From assembly GCA_943704425.1 (NCBI GenBank), contig CALSCP010002090.1, forward strand, positions 8,121-43,625: a DNA stretch of 35,505 nucleotides, given 5' to 3'. Below, one piece after another: positions 1-11,429 of this stretch; positions within the stretch are counted from its first letter, which is position 1, and the number at the start of each line of letters is the position of its first letter. Source of the DNA: Ministeria vibrans ATCC 50519 (Eukaryota; Opisthokonta; Filasterea). A program made the position numbers and the translations under genes. The notes under the pieces are model-generated. The model was given only the letters and a program-made list of their open reading frames with translations, had not been told where the DNA came from and made no database searches.

Positions 1-40
1 TTTTTTTTTTGAAAAAAAACTCGGGTTTGACTTTTTTCAG

Positions 41-3000
41 GATGTCGACGATGCCACAAGTTGCGTCGGTGTCTGCGCTGGCCGACACGTCGACCGACCT
101 GGCGATGCACCCGTCACAGCGCGTGACGCGGTCTGCCGTGATCGAAGCGATGTCTACATCGCGCGAACGTGCGTCGACATTGATCATGGCGGAGGAAGCC
201 ACGACGGGCAACCTGCTGCGCTGCGACGTCTTTGTGGACGCCATCACGCGCATTGAGATCATCACACGCACTCGTGTATTGCACCTCGACGACGTGGAGC
301 TCTTTGAAATTGCTGCGTTTGACAGCGAAGGCAATCTCTTTTCTAGTCTCGAAGGTAACGAATGCTTTTGTTTCTCTCACTCTTTCTCTCTCTCTTTCAC
401 ACCCTTTCTTCTTTATCTTTGCTAAAATTGATTTTGGTAGGACTGCGATTTCAATGGGAAATATTGAGCAGTGGCGACGGTGTGCCGGGTACGAGCATTC
501 TTCAGTTTGAGTCGTTCCGTCTGTCAAGCGTCGACGTCTCGACAGTCGTGGAGAATATGGAACGCGCCGGCATGCAAGGCGATCGAGTACTGGTGCGAGG
601 CATTTCGACGGGCACTGCCTTTGTGCGCGCGAGCGTAGTCGAGCCAGGCCACGAAAATGTGCCGTCGTCCAAGGTGAAACTGTCGGTGATTGAGCCATTC
701 ATGCTCGAACCATTTGAGGCCATTTATCTTGCCCGCTACGCCTTCCTTGCCTACCGCCTGCGACGCAGTCGTGCACCTCGCGGCGAGTATGTGCAGCTTC
801 CCAGTCCGCAATACCTCTGGTCCGTCACCAACAACAAGATTCTCGAGCTTGCCGAGCCCCGCAATGGACTGGTCAGCGCCCTTGAGCTCGGCGACGCCAC
901 GCTTGTCGTCGTCGACAAAAACATGACGGAGAACGAAGCGCGCGCTGCCATTCATGTTGTCGTTCCCGCCTTTATTGGCTTCTTTGTGCGCCCCATTATC
1001 TCGTCCAAGGGGGCCCCATCCACTGCTCCTTTTAACACCGACGACAACAATTCCCATCCCTTTGCTTCCAGCACGTCCTCCTCTGCATCTACTCCTTCGT
1101 CGTCCTCCTCCTCCACCTCCAACTGGCACCTTGAGCGCGGGCGCGAATACGAGTTTGGTGTGGAGCTTTTTGACGAGCACTCGCATCGCATGGTCATTTC
1201 GGCCAATGTCGTCTTTGGCACGGTCGTGCCCGAATCCCACCTCACGGCGCTGAGTGCCTCTTCTAACCACTCCCACTATCATGTACGACCACACCGGAGT
1301 GGCGTTGCCATTGCCACTACCTCTATTAGCGACATCAAGGAACGTCTCAATCGCGGCGGTGTGTACACGCTGCCCAAGGCACTCTCGATGCGCCAGGAGA
1401 TTCACATTTTTGAGCCGGTCGTGGTACAGCCGCACGTTGTTCGGCTGCCTCTGTACGGTGCGTCGGGCGACGGTGAACACTCGTACCGCGTCAACGTCAC
1501 CGGCGGCTCCGGCTCTTTTTTGTGGGACTCCGACTCGTCACCCGTGGCCGTTGTCAACGCCTCGGGTGTGGTGACGGGCGGCGGTGCGGGGCGTGTCGCT
1601 GGCACTGCGCGAGTGGTCGCTGTCGATCGTCGCAATCATTTGCACCGCGACACGGCCAAAGTACTCGTGGCGCCCACTGCGTCAATGCGCTTTATGCCAT
1701 CGCGCGTGGAAATCACCGTTGGACAGCAGTTGGTGCTGCCCCTTGCAGCGTTTACTGCGGCGGACATCGAGGACGCAGGCATGTTCCACAATTGCTCGCG
1801 TCTCCTGGTGCACTACCGTGTTGCCGATCCCACCATGTTTCGTGTCGTGTCGCCGGCCGATCCGGATTTTGATGTGTCCGTTCAACTGATTGGCGAACAA
1901 GGATGCACTACGGTCGCTGTCATTGCCCTGCGCGAGGGTCATACGACACTCACGGCCCTCTACCGTGACGGCATTCAGGCGGACGTGACACTCTTTGCGT
2001 ACCGTCCGCTTGCCGCCGTTGCTCCCTCACCCATGCCCATTGTGGTCTCGTATGGCTCCATGGCAACCCTCGTGGTCGAAGGCGGTCCTCGTCCGTGGCT
2101 CTTTGACACGACGCTGCACGCCGAGACAGTCACCGCCAGTGTTCCCGAGAAAATCCTTCTGCTCGATCGCGTTGACAACGGAGCGAGTGGTAGCAACAGT
2201 GGTGGTAGCAGCCACCACCACAACCAAGTGGCCGAGCCACAGCCGCGTGCCTACCCTCTTCATGCGATCCAGTATACGGAGCAGACGTTGACGGTCACAT
2301 GTGGCAATCGCCCTTCGCCTCAGAACCTCTATCCGGCTCGCGAGCAAATCACCATCACGTTTGTATGTGCCAATCCGCATCGCATTGCCGTGCATCCAGT
2401 GATTACGCGCCCTGCCCTCGGCAGCGATGCTTGCCCCGGGAGTAGCGAGACCGCCGTAGGCGGCAGTACAGCTTATACGGTGGTACAGGTGCGCAACAAC
2501 CGCACCTTGCCTTTTGCGCTGACGGTGCTCGACGCCAAGGAGCGCCCCTTTGCCAATGTGAGCACCATCAAATTTAACTGGTCGCTTGACGATAGTGCGC
2601 GTGTCACGGAAATTGCATCCCTGTTACCCCCGCCGGCCATTGTTGGTGGCGAATGGCCCGCGCGTCCCGGTCGTTCGGTGCGACTGAGCGCCACGCGCGG
2701 CATTGCCAAGCTCACCATTGAGACCGATGGCTTCTTCGTACCCGCTTTTGTCGAGACGGTGCGTCTGGAACATGCCACCAAACCACACAATGATGGAGCT
2801 GGTGCTGCTGCAGGCGATGCGGCTGCCAGTGCTGGTGATGCGGCTGCCAGTGCTGGTGATGGACGACCGCCGTGGTCGTTGCCACACGTACTGCAGACTC
2901 TTGAGTTGCGACTCGTGCGCAATGCACGAGTGATTCCTCCTCATTTTTCGCTCTTTTTCGATCGGAACAACACGGTGGTGCTCCCCGTGTTTGATGGCTC

Positions 3001-5257
3001 TGGACAATTTCGCGTGAGTCTCAATGTCTCGACCCTGACGAGCGCGCATTATGATGCCAAACAAAATGGAATTGCTCTGACACCCGCCGCTTGCTGTGGC
3101 GGCGTTCTTTTGCGCGTGTCCGACTTGTGTTTGGGCGACTCGGACGATGCGCTTGTGAGCGTCACGGTCAGCAAGGTGCACTCCTTTGAGGTGGTCGCAC
3201 CCGAACATGTGATGCTGGGGGCGCTCGAGCCCACGAATGTACGTGTGCTCGACATGTACCAGCGTCCATTTCCTCGCTCGCAGCACACCGTCATGAATTT
3301 GCGTCCGGTTGTCACGTCCGACGTGATTGTCCTCACGCCCAAAGCGGTGGACACGGATGATGGCAAGGGATCGAGCGAGAGTGAAGATGGTGCGTGGCAT
3401 GGACGCCTTGTGGCCTCTGACGGCGAGTACATCTTGCATGGACACCATCTGGGCAGCAGCCAGTTAGCATTTTTGGCGGGCGGTGCGCGTTCGTCGCAGT
3501 ATCCCGTTCATGTATTCTCGCCGCTTGCGCTTGTTCCCGGCAGTTTGTGGCTCGTGCCTTCGGCGGTATTTCAAATGCTAGCGACTGGTGGGCCCTATGC
3601 GGGCGTGAGCACACGTTTCCAACTCGAAAACGACACGGTGGCGCACGTGAGTGCCGTGGGGGTGGTGAGCGCACGTCGCGTGGGCACCACCACTCTGACC
3701 GCGACCTCCGTTGCAGTGGGTCGTCCGTCCAAGGTCGACGAAGACTCTGCGAGTTCTGCCACCAAAACGGCGACCTCGACGATGACTAAAGGGAGCGCGC
3801 ACGCACAACCTTTGCACCCAACCAAGTCGGCACTTTTGCAAGAGCAAGAGTACGCACGTGACAGTGGCACTGTCCGCGTGACCCAGCTGAGCGGGATTGG
3901 TATTCGTGTGTCGAGCACACGCATTGTCGCCGGATCGCATGTGCCTCTGGAGGTGGTGGGCCGCGATGGTGAGTCTGCCTTTGTGTTTGCGACCGCCCCG
4001 TCGCTGGCATTCGACTGGTCCTGCAAAGAGTCTGCCATTGCCATGCTCTGGCCAGGAAATCGCCGTTCCAACATTGTCGGCGCGAGGGCCAAAACGACAA
4101 CGACGACCACGACCACGACCACGACGACGAAGAGTAAACATGGGGGGCACACTAGCACGACGGGTGATGGTGGCGATCGACTGTCGTACTACGGCGTGGG
4201 CGGTCACTCCGCACTGCTCGTGACCAGTGCTGCTGGTGTTGTGGGCGTGTCGGTGACGCTGACGTTGCGCCCCGACGTGATTGAGCAACTTCAGGGGGAA
4301 CACGACCGTCCGCTCGTGGCCGGCGTGGACCAGTTGACGGCATCTATCCAGTTAGAGATTGTCGAGCCACTGCGTCTGCTCACGCCCACACGATTGTTGT
4401 TGCCACCGCACGGGAGTGCGATTATTGTGACGAACAAACGGCGAGTGCTCTTTCAGGTGACATGCGACTGTGCGACGTCGTCCCAGAAGGCGCCTATCAT
4501 CCAGGTGAACGAGCAGGGTGTGGTGACTGTGGTGGGCGACGCAGGGGGCCAAGCACGAGTGGTTGTGACGTCGTACGACGACAATGTGAACCAGTCTGCC
4601 GTGGTGGTGGTCGAGGTGCATGCCATCACGTCGCTCGTAGTCACCGAGCGATCCGATCAGGCGGACGCGGCGACGACAAGTGGGGCACTGACGAGTCTGC
4701 CACTCGGTCTTGACGCTGCGTATGAGATTGTGTGTGTCGACGAGCACGGACGTCGGTTTGATTCGCTTGCGGGAGTGCGCTTTGTGCTGGTGCTTAGTCG
4801 CCTGGACGTTCTCACCATTGTGCGTGGTGGCGGAGGAACGGGCGAGAGTGAGGCTGGTGAACAGGTGGAGCGCGCGGCCAATACCCATGTGGTCCATGGT
4901 GCAATGAATCGGGCGCGCACCGCGTTTACGGTGCGTGCTGCTGGTGAAGGCGACGTGCTGCTGGCGGTCACTGTGGAGAGTGGGGGCAACATCACTATGA
5001 CCACCTCCAAGGGAGACGGTGAAACAGAGACATCATCATCATCATCATCATCATCATCAACGACAACAACAACAACAGCGAATAGTAAAGCTGAGAGCAT
5101 CAAGGCACGGCAGACACGACGAGGCGGTCAGAACGATGTGGAGCAGACGGCTCGTGCGTTTGTACACGTCCATGTGACCCATGGACTCTTGCCCCACATG
5201 CCCATTCTACATGTGGGCTCGACCATTCAGTTTGCGCCCACTTTTGACGTGGACTCT

Positions 5258-5288
<31 letters not shown>

Positions 5289-6421
5289 CACAGTGGTGGA
5301 GCTCAGACGACGATCGAGTGGTAACGGTGGACGGACGGACGGGTGTTGCGACGGCGGGAGCACTTGAGGGACGCTGTGCGGTCCACTTCAACAGTTCGCG
5401 GGCCAAGACGCACACGCGTGTGCGAGTGGCGCGTGCCCTTATGATGGAAGCAGACGTGTCGCGAGTGCCATGGGTCTCCGACTTGCCCACGAGTGCGCGC
5501 TTTCGTGTGCCGGTGGACTTTCGAACGGGCGACGGCCTGAAGTTTACTCACACACCTAAAGGAATCCCCTTTTCCTGTCGTGTGAGTCCCAGTGAGATTC
5601 CTCTTGAGTGTGCCGCCGAGCTGAACCCGGAGACGGGCGAGCACGCGTGCGTACTGGCGCCTCAACAACAAACGCATCAAGGAGCAGGCGATGTTGCGCA
5701 GAACAATGGCAATGTGACGGTGCATGTGACGGTGGGCGGCACCTCGTTTGAGTATGCGCTTCGCTATGTGCCTGCGTTCCGGGTGAGCACGACGCGCGTG
5801 CGTCTCAACAGTGCCGAACCCAACATGCTAGTGCGTGTGACCAATGCACGGGAGCACCTGCGGTACATGCGTGCGTCGTCGGGCGATGCACACGTTGTCG
5901 ATGTGAAGGCGCTTGACGATAGCAACGGCGACGACTCGACGCTTCTTGTGGAGATTTCAGCGCAGAAGAAGCTGTTGCGACAGCGAAAGCCGTTTACCGA
6001 TGTGCCAGTGCACTTGGTTTCGACGCTGACGAACCAACGAGTGGAAATTCTCGTGTCGTACGTGGGCTCGACGGCTCCTCCGCCGCCTCCATCTACGTCG
6101 CTGGCGGTGGATGGAGCGGGCGCACGCGACAGCGACGCTGGCGATGCTACCTGGCTTGTGCTCCTTTTCCTGCTTGTGGTTGCTCTGCTTGTTGCACTAA
6201 TGTTTGTTGTGGCACGCGCACGCAGCGAGCAGGCTCCACAAGAGCAGCCGCAGCAGCCGCGTCAGACGTTTGCGCCGTCGACGCCCATGACCACCCCGCG
6301 TACGCCGCTGGTGCCTTCGTCCGCTGCCGCACATGCCATGCGAGGCTTTCAACACGACCGGTTTGGGTCGCCTTTCAAGGAGGTGCGTAGTGAGGCAATG
6401 GACATGTACAAAACTCATTGA
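41..6421 (+). CDS. NUP210: Nuclear pore membrane glycoprotein 210 (gp210) homologue, 5'-partial
   Basis: Exons 41-354 and 441-6421; intron 355-440 joins codon G in phase (SLE-G-LRFQWEI). The first exon opens after a pyrimidine-rich acceptor at 33-40, so the N-terminus lies outside the window. The 2097 visible residues follow animal gp210 along their length: ILAEE/LRCD-like start (LIMAEEATTGNLLRCD), DSEGN..SSLEG, a GGSGSFLW segment, a GGPRPW segment, then many Ig/BIG-like lumenal repeats. One transmembrane helix lies near 6150-6215 (WLVLLFLLVVALLVALMFVV), followed by a tail of about 65 residues rich in Pro, Gln and Thr. Known role of the family: single-pass nuclear-envelope protein whose large lumenal part surrounds the nuclear pore. 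It is longer than animal gp210 (about 1890 residues) because of Ser/Thr homopolymers (near 1070-1120, 4093-4130, 5033-5075, 5256-5287) and a duplicated 21-bp AASAGD unit (2810-2860). Several Asn-X-Ser/Thr sites are present. Confidence 0.93.
355..440 (+). other. Intron of the NUP210 homologue
   Basis: 86-nt intron from GTAACG to TTGGTAG. Its 5' half is CT-rich and resembles the CT/GA repeat family found elsewhere in the window. The join at 354/441 restores the conserved SLEGLRFQW reading frame. Confidence 0.85.
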
Positions 6422-6649
6422 GAGAATGCAAGACAAGAGAGAAAAGAGAATAATAATTATAGAGTAAAAAATTCTTTTTTTGTTGATTTGATTTTTTGTT
6501 TGGTCTTCGAGCGAGGAGCACGGTTAAGTTGAGTGAAACGTGAGTATAGGAATGATTAGAAATACGTCTCGAGAAGAAAAAGAAAGAGAAAAAAAAGAAT
6601 AATTATATTTTTTTTTTCATCCAAAAAGCATTACAGAACACAGAACATT

Positions 6650-7406
6650 TTATCGGGTCTTCTCGAAGCCAATGTCGCTGTGGTACTGACGGAAGCACTG
6701 ACGGCACATGTTGAGGCCGTACTTGCGGATCAGACCGTGACGGTTGGCGCACACGCGGCTACACAAAGGCAAAGAGGGAAACGAACGAGACGGTCAGAAG
6801 AGTAATGTAATAATGTACAGAAGATCACACACACACACAATCAGACAGAATCCAGAAAAAAAAAAAAAAAAAAGCTGATTTGTGGTGAGCGACGAAGAAA
6901 CAGGTACGGCTGCGGCAGAGGGTACGTTTGAATGTGTGCGAGGGTGTTGGTGTGGCGGGGTGAGCGAGCCCATTGGGCGGCGGGCGCAAGCAACGCGAAT
7001 AAAAAACGAAAAAAGGAAATGAATTGTGTGCCAAAGACGGACAGATGAGGACGGCTGAACGCATGCACGGGGCTATCCTTGCAGGGAATCGCATGGACAG
7101 GCTACTGGAGTGGCCGGAGAGTCATTTAGGGGGCGCTAGGAGCGTTCAGAGGAGGAAAGGACATCGCCAAAAAAAAAAAAGCCAATGGACAAGAGAGGAA
7201 AACGTAAAGCAGCCGATAGGAGGAGGGGGGTGTGTTAACGTGCATAGAATGGAGGAGGGGCTGAGAGAGAAGAGGTGGATGGCGAGGAAGCGCTGGACGA
7301 CGAAGAGGATTGTCGAGAGCATTTGACACACATGTTCTTCTTACCAAGCGCGGCTGCCAGGGCCGTATTTCTTCGGGTGCGAGTTCCAGATAGCCGACTG
7401 AGTCAT
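6650..7406 (-). CDS. RPS29: 40S ribosomal protein S29 (uS14)
   Basis: Two exons on the minus strand: 7406-7345 ([20 protein letters not shown] plus two bases) and 6758-6650. The split codon makes Cys21. The product is 56 residues, exactly the usual eukaryotic S29 length. The four zinc-binding cysteines are in place (C21-x2-C24, C39-x2-C42), inside the family-typical [19 protein letters not shown]. It ends SDIGFEKTR. Known role: small, zinc-binding protein of the 40S subunit head next to 18S rRNA. The 586-nt intron (6759-7344) is ten times longer than most here. A TTGTAG acceptor-like site 10 nt upstream of the ATG suggests a leader intron. It is divergent from RPL4 and convergent with NUP210. 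Confidence 0.96.
6759..7344 (-). other. Large RPS29 intron
   Basis: Starts GTAAGAA and ends TTTGTGTAG on the minus strand. It contains a poly-A run on the plus strand (about 6857-6873) and mixed-composition DNA. I see no coding exon or clear C/D or H/ACA snoRNA in it. Confidence 0.85.
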
Positions 7407-8334
7407 TGCGGTGTCTACAAGAGGCAAGAGTGGCGGATAAGCGCGTGGTGAAACGACAGAGAGAGCGCAGAGTGAAATGCATTTCTCAAACGCTGTTTTT
7501 GGACACCACGGCACACGACTGCGCGCAGGGTGCACATGAGAATATAATATAAGCATTTGTACCAAGAAACCAACGAAAAAAAGAGGAAGACTCAAGAGAG
7601 GAAGTTGATCGTTTTAGGTGGACTCAACAGTCAAAATCAAACTCGAAATATAATCATCGACCTTTTTTTTTGCTGAACCTATATTGCGTAAGGAAGAGGA
7701 CGAGTGTGTGGTTGGGAGAGACGTTGGAGGGGGGATGGTTTGGATGCATCTCTGTGCATGTCAACGTTTCGTGTGCGCTTCTGTTCTCAGCGCTGTACTG
7801 TCCTCAGTGCACGCCAGACCGTGTCGCTGCCCCTCCCTTCCTCTTACTGTGCGTGTGTTCCAGTGTGTTGCGTGGTTGTCGTGTGCTTTACAAGCGCAGT
7901 TCTCTCTTGGCGTGGTGTTTCTTTTTTTTTTTTTTTTTTTTTTTTTGCATGTCCTCTCGTTCGTTTCCGCTTGTATGTCGAAGAATTCTCGCCGGACTGG
8001 TCCTGATGGGCCTTGGCGGACTACCCGTGAGGGGACCTGGGTGAATACGGGGTGAAAGTCAACCGCATTCTCCATCAGCATGTGAAAAGAAAAAGAAAAA
8101 AAAAACGGTTCGTGTGCACTGCTCACGAGTCGAAATCGGTCGGTTTGTCTCTGACTCATCGACTAGTTTGTTTGGCAATACATTTCGGCGGCACAAACCC
8201 CTCCCCGTTTACCACTTGTTCGCTTTCTCTCTTTTTTTTCTCCTTTTTTTTTCACTTTCCTCACTTCATTCTTAAAAAAGGGCATTTTCGTGTTGCTGAC
8301 TTTATTACTGTGTTGCCTGTGCATCTGTAGAGCA
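7407..8334. promoter_or_regulatory. Divergent spacer between RPS29 and RPL4
   Basis: A 928-bp gene-free stretch between two divergent ribosomal protein genes, presumably carrying both promoters and leaders. It holds a poly-T run at about 7920-7946, a shorter poly-A/G tract near 8090-8104 and pyrimidine-rich DNA at 8221-8260. Each start codon is preceded by an acceptor-like sequence (TGTAG at 8326-8330 for RPL4; TTGTAG on the minus strand about 10 nt before the RPS29 ATG), which fits introns in both leaders. No TATA box is obvious. The promoter assignment is from position only. Confidence 0.45.
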
Positions 8335-9616
8335 ATGTCGACTGCGTGTGCTCGCCCCGTCGTTTCGGTCCACTCCGCCGAGAAGGAGAAGGAGTCCGCC
8401 GCTGGTGGCGTCGCTCTCCCGGCCGTCTTCCGCTCGCCCATCCGTCCCGATGTCGTCAACTTTGTCCACACCAACATGGCCAAGAACCGTCGTCAGGTAC
8501 ACGCCGAACAACAAAACAACGAGGCTCTGGGGGGGGGTTTTATATAGTTTTACACGATACTTTTTTTTTTTTTTTTTTTTTTTGCGTGTGTCGTAGGCGT
8601 ACGCTGTCAACGTCATTGCCGGCAAGCTGTGCTCTGCTGAGTCATGGGGCACCGGCCGTGCTGTTGCGCGTATTCCCCGTGTCGCTGGCGGTGGTACCCA
8701 CCGTGCGGGCCAGGCTGCCTTCGGCAACATGTGCCGTGGTGGTCGCATGTTCGCGCCGACCAAGGTCTGGCGCAAGTGGCACCGTCAGGTGAACCAGGGC
8801 CAGCGCCGTTTCGCGACTGTCTCCGCTCTGGCTGCGTCTGCTCTGCCCGCGCTCGTCATGGCGCGTGGCCACCGCATCGACCAGGTCCCCGAGGTTCCTC
8901 TGGTCATCTCCAACGGCATTGAGTCTGTCACGCGCGCCAAGCAGGCCGCTGAGATCCTCAAGCGTGTGCACGCCGACGCTGACGTCGAGCACGCCAAGGA
9001 CTCCAAGCAGCTCCGTTGCGGCAAGGGAAAGATGCGCAACCGTCGCTACGTGCTCCGCCGCGGCCCCCTCGTCGTGTACAACGAGGACCACGGCATCACC
9101 AAGGCATTCCGCAACTTGCCCGGTGTCGAGACGTGCTGCGTGACCCGCCTCAACCTGCTCCAGCTGGCGCCCGGTGGCCACATGGGCCGCTTTGTCATCT
9201 GGTCGCAAGGTGCCTTCCAGAAGCTCAACGAGCTTTACGGCACCTGGACGCGCGCCTCGTCCAAGAAGCACTTCCACCTGCCCCACCACACCATGGCCAA
9301 CTCGGACCTGGGCCGCCTCATCAACTCCGACGAGATCCAGTCGGCTGTGCGCGCCGCCAAGGCACCCGCCAAGCGTGCCCCGATCAAGAAGAACCCGCTC
9401 CGCAACGCCGCCGTCCTCGTCAAGCTCAACCCGTACGCCATTACGCTTCGCCGCCGTGAGATCCTCACGTCGACTGCGCGTGCTGAGGCGAAGGCCAAGG
9501 CGCTCGCTGCCCGCCGCGCCGGTGGTCCCTCGACCCTCACTGACGCCGAGCGCAAGGCCCGCAAGGTTCGTCAGAGCCAGAGCAAGGCCTACGGCAAGGT
9601 CCTCAACGCCGAGTAA
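8335..9616 (+). CDS. RPL4: 60S ribosomal protein L4 (uL4)
   Basis: Exons 8335-8496 and 8597-9616 encode 393 residues; the join gives NRRQ-AYAVNV in phase 0. The conserved core is unmistakable: [36 protein letters not shown], the [10 protein letters not shown] segment, [32 protein letters not shown] and KLNPYA. Known role: the internal loop reaches into the large-subunit tunnel and the C-terminal extension wraps the ribosome surface. The protein is about 35 residues shorter than human L4 because the Lys-rich tail is shortened, ending [10 protein letters not shown]. Codons are almost exclusively C- or G-ending, as expected of a highly expressed gene. The 100-nt intron contains a long poly-T (about 8562-8583) before its acceptor. 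Confidence 0.97.
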
Positions 9617-9928
9617 AGCCTTCTTATGAATACTGTTCATCAAAATCAAGTGTATAAGTCTTTAGTTCTTTCTTTCTCTTTTTTTCTTCTTTTTCTCTGC
9701 TCGTCGTCAACGAACAAAGCAATCGTATACACTATACTTATTGTTATTTGCCTCAATCATCTCAAAAGTATATCTATGCTCTAGCATTGGGGCTGGAGAT
9801 AGAAAGTCAATTTGGCACATAAACGAATAAATCGATTAAGAAAATGAGTAATTCTTTGTTCTTGTTTGATGGAAGGGAAAAGTTGCACAACAGACCGCTA
9901 AGTTGACCTTGACTGCCCTTCATTCTCC
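9617..9928. other. RPL4 3' flank and ankyrin-gene upstream region
   Basis: 312 bp between two co-directional genes. T-rich sequence at 9665-9700 follows the RPL4 stop. I see no coding exon, RNA gene or clear canonical polyadenylation hexamer here. Confidence 0.5.
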
Positions 9929-10611
9929 ATGAGCAACGCTGTCGCGTCATTTTTGCCAAAGGTGTCTCCCAAAGCACTGACTTCACCACTTTCTTTCTTT
10001 TCTCACTCAAACTCGCTCGTATAGGTTGTGTCCGCTGCAGTGTCGGGAAGCATTGATCAAGTCAGGGAGGCCCTGGAAGCGGATCCTCGTAAGTGTCACG
10101 GTGTGCAATGTGACGGTGATGCACTAAACTTGGTGCTTTGTTAGAATGCATTTGGGACGCAGCGCAGTTTGGACACACTGCTCTACATAAGGCGGTACAT
10201 GGAGGCCACACGGATGTCGTCGAGATGCTGTGTGCGCACGCCAAGGCCACGGACAGTTCTCGACCATTTGTCACCCTCAAAACACGGTGGGGGTACACGG
10301 CGCTGCATCAGGCGGCCGCCGATGGACACACTGATGTGGTACGAATGCTTGTACGACGATGGGGTGCCGATGTGGATGCGCCTGGTCCAATGGGACGCAC
10401 AGCGTGTGCTTTGGCGGAGCGTGCTGGTCACACGCAGACTGTTGCCTTTCTCAAGCGTGTCCGCCTCGGCATGAGCAGCGAGAGAGACGAAGACGCGAAC
10501 ATGTGTGATGGTGGTGGTAACAGTGATGGGGATGGGGATAAGGATGGGGATGAGGATGAGGATGGTGCTGATGGCGAGGACGAAGATGAAATTGTTGTCA
10601 CCATGGTGTAA
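9929..10611 (+). CDS. Small ankyrin-repeat protein with acidic tail
   Basis: Predicted exons 9929-9961, 10025-10088 and 10145-10611 give 187 residues. The last two joins are well supported: EADP-Q-CIWDAAQFGHTALH restores an ankyrin repeat. About four repeats are visible (VSAAVSGSIDQVREAL; HTALHKAVHGGHTDVVEML; YTALHQAAADGHTDVVRML; GRTACALAERAGHTQTVAFL). The first exon (MSNAVASFLPK) is inferred: its donor GTGTCT is weak, but the 63-nt intron has a pyrimidine tract and the phase fits. The C-terminal 40 residues are almost all Asp/Glu/Gly, coded by GATGRG repeats (about 10503-10595). Ankyrin repeats bind proteins, but no partner can be inferred. Size and layout recall myotrophin-like or other minimal ankyrin adaptors; no specific orthologue is recognised. 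Confidence 0.8.
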
Positions 10612-10727
10612 ATTTATAGAAAAGATGACCCAACGATTCTTTTCCGCATGTATAGTGAGTGTAAAAGTACATATACAATAGTTGTTTTCTTGGTTGTACT
10701 GAGAGTTCGATGATGGAAGACACTTAC

Positions 10728-10767
<40 letters not shown>

Positions 10768-10785
10768 CTTTGTTTCTCCCTCCTT

Positions 10786-10842
<57 letters not shown>

Positions 10843-10881
10843 CTTTGTTTCTCCCTCCTTTCGCTCTCTCTCTCTCTCTAT

Positions 10882-10914
<33 letters not shown>

Positions 10915-10922
10915 NNNNNNNN

Positions 10923-10969
<47 letters not shown>

Positions 10970-11429
10970 AGTGAGAGAGAGAGAGAGAGAAACAAAGTGA
11001 TAGAGAGAGAGAGAGAAACAAAGTGATAGAGAGAGAGAGAGAAACAAAGTGATAGAGAGAAAGAGAAAGAAACAAAGTGATAGAGAGAGAGAGAAACAAA
11101 GTGATAGAGAGAAAGAGAAAGAAACAAAGTGATAGAGAGAGAGAAAGGAGGGAGAAAGAAACCAAGTGATAGAGAGGAGAGAGAGGGAGAGAGAGAGAGT
11201 GTGTGTGTGATGGGAGTCACATTATTCAATGGATCCTCATTGCACTTGTATCATTATTCTTCATGAAACTTATTATTTTCTTTCTTTTGGTATTGACTTA
11301 CGACGAGGATTCATTTTTTACAGAAAAAAGGGGAGAAAGAGAAAAAAGAAACAACAAAACAAAGCAAAATTAAAAAATCAAGAATTGAAACGACACACAG
11401 ATCAAAAATAAGATAGAGAGAGACAGAGG
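10612..11429. repeat. CT/GA low-complexity inverted spacer with assembly gap
   Basis: The convergent spacer between the ankyrin and G-alpha genes is mostly (CT)n from about 10730 to 10914, then a gap, then (GA)n to about 11200. Both arms carry the same longer unit in opposite orientation: CTATCACTTTGTTTCTC on the left, GAGAAACAAAGTGATAG on the right, plus a GAAAGGAGGGAGAAA-type segment. The arms are therefore imperfect inverted repeats around the gap. ORFs read through this stretch are repeat artefacts. From 11220 to 11429 the sequence is AT-rich with no gene seen. Confidence 0.9.
10915..10922. other. Assembly gap (8 N)
   Basis: Eight undetermined bases lie exactly at the turn between the (CT)n and (GA)n arms. 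The true gap length is unknown. Confidence 0.99.

Noticed and set aside
524-1480. 318-residue antisense ORF opposite NUP210
   Set aside because: Shadow of the well-supported sense frame; no recognisable domain.
8642-9649. 335-residue antisense ORF opposite RPL4
   Set aside because: It is the mirror of highly C/G-biased RPL4 codons; composition is Leu/Val/Gly/Arg-rich and no domain is seen.
10710-11229. Several ORFs of alternating Ser-Leu or Arg-Glu
   Set aside because: Translations of (CT)n/(GA)n repeat spanning an assembly gap.
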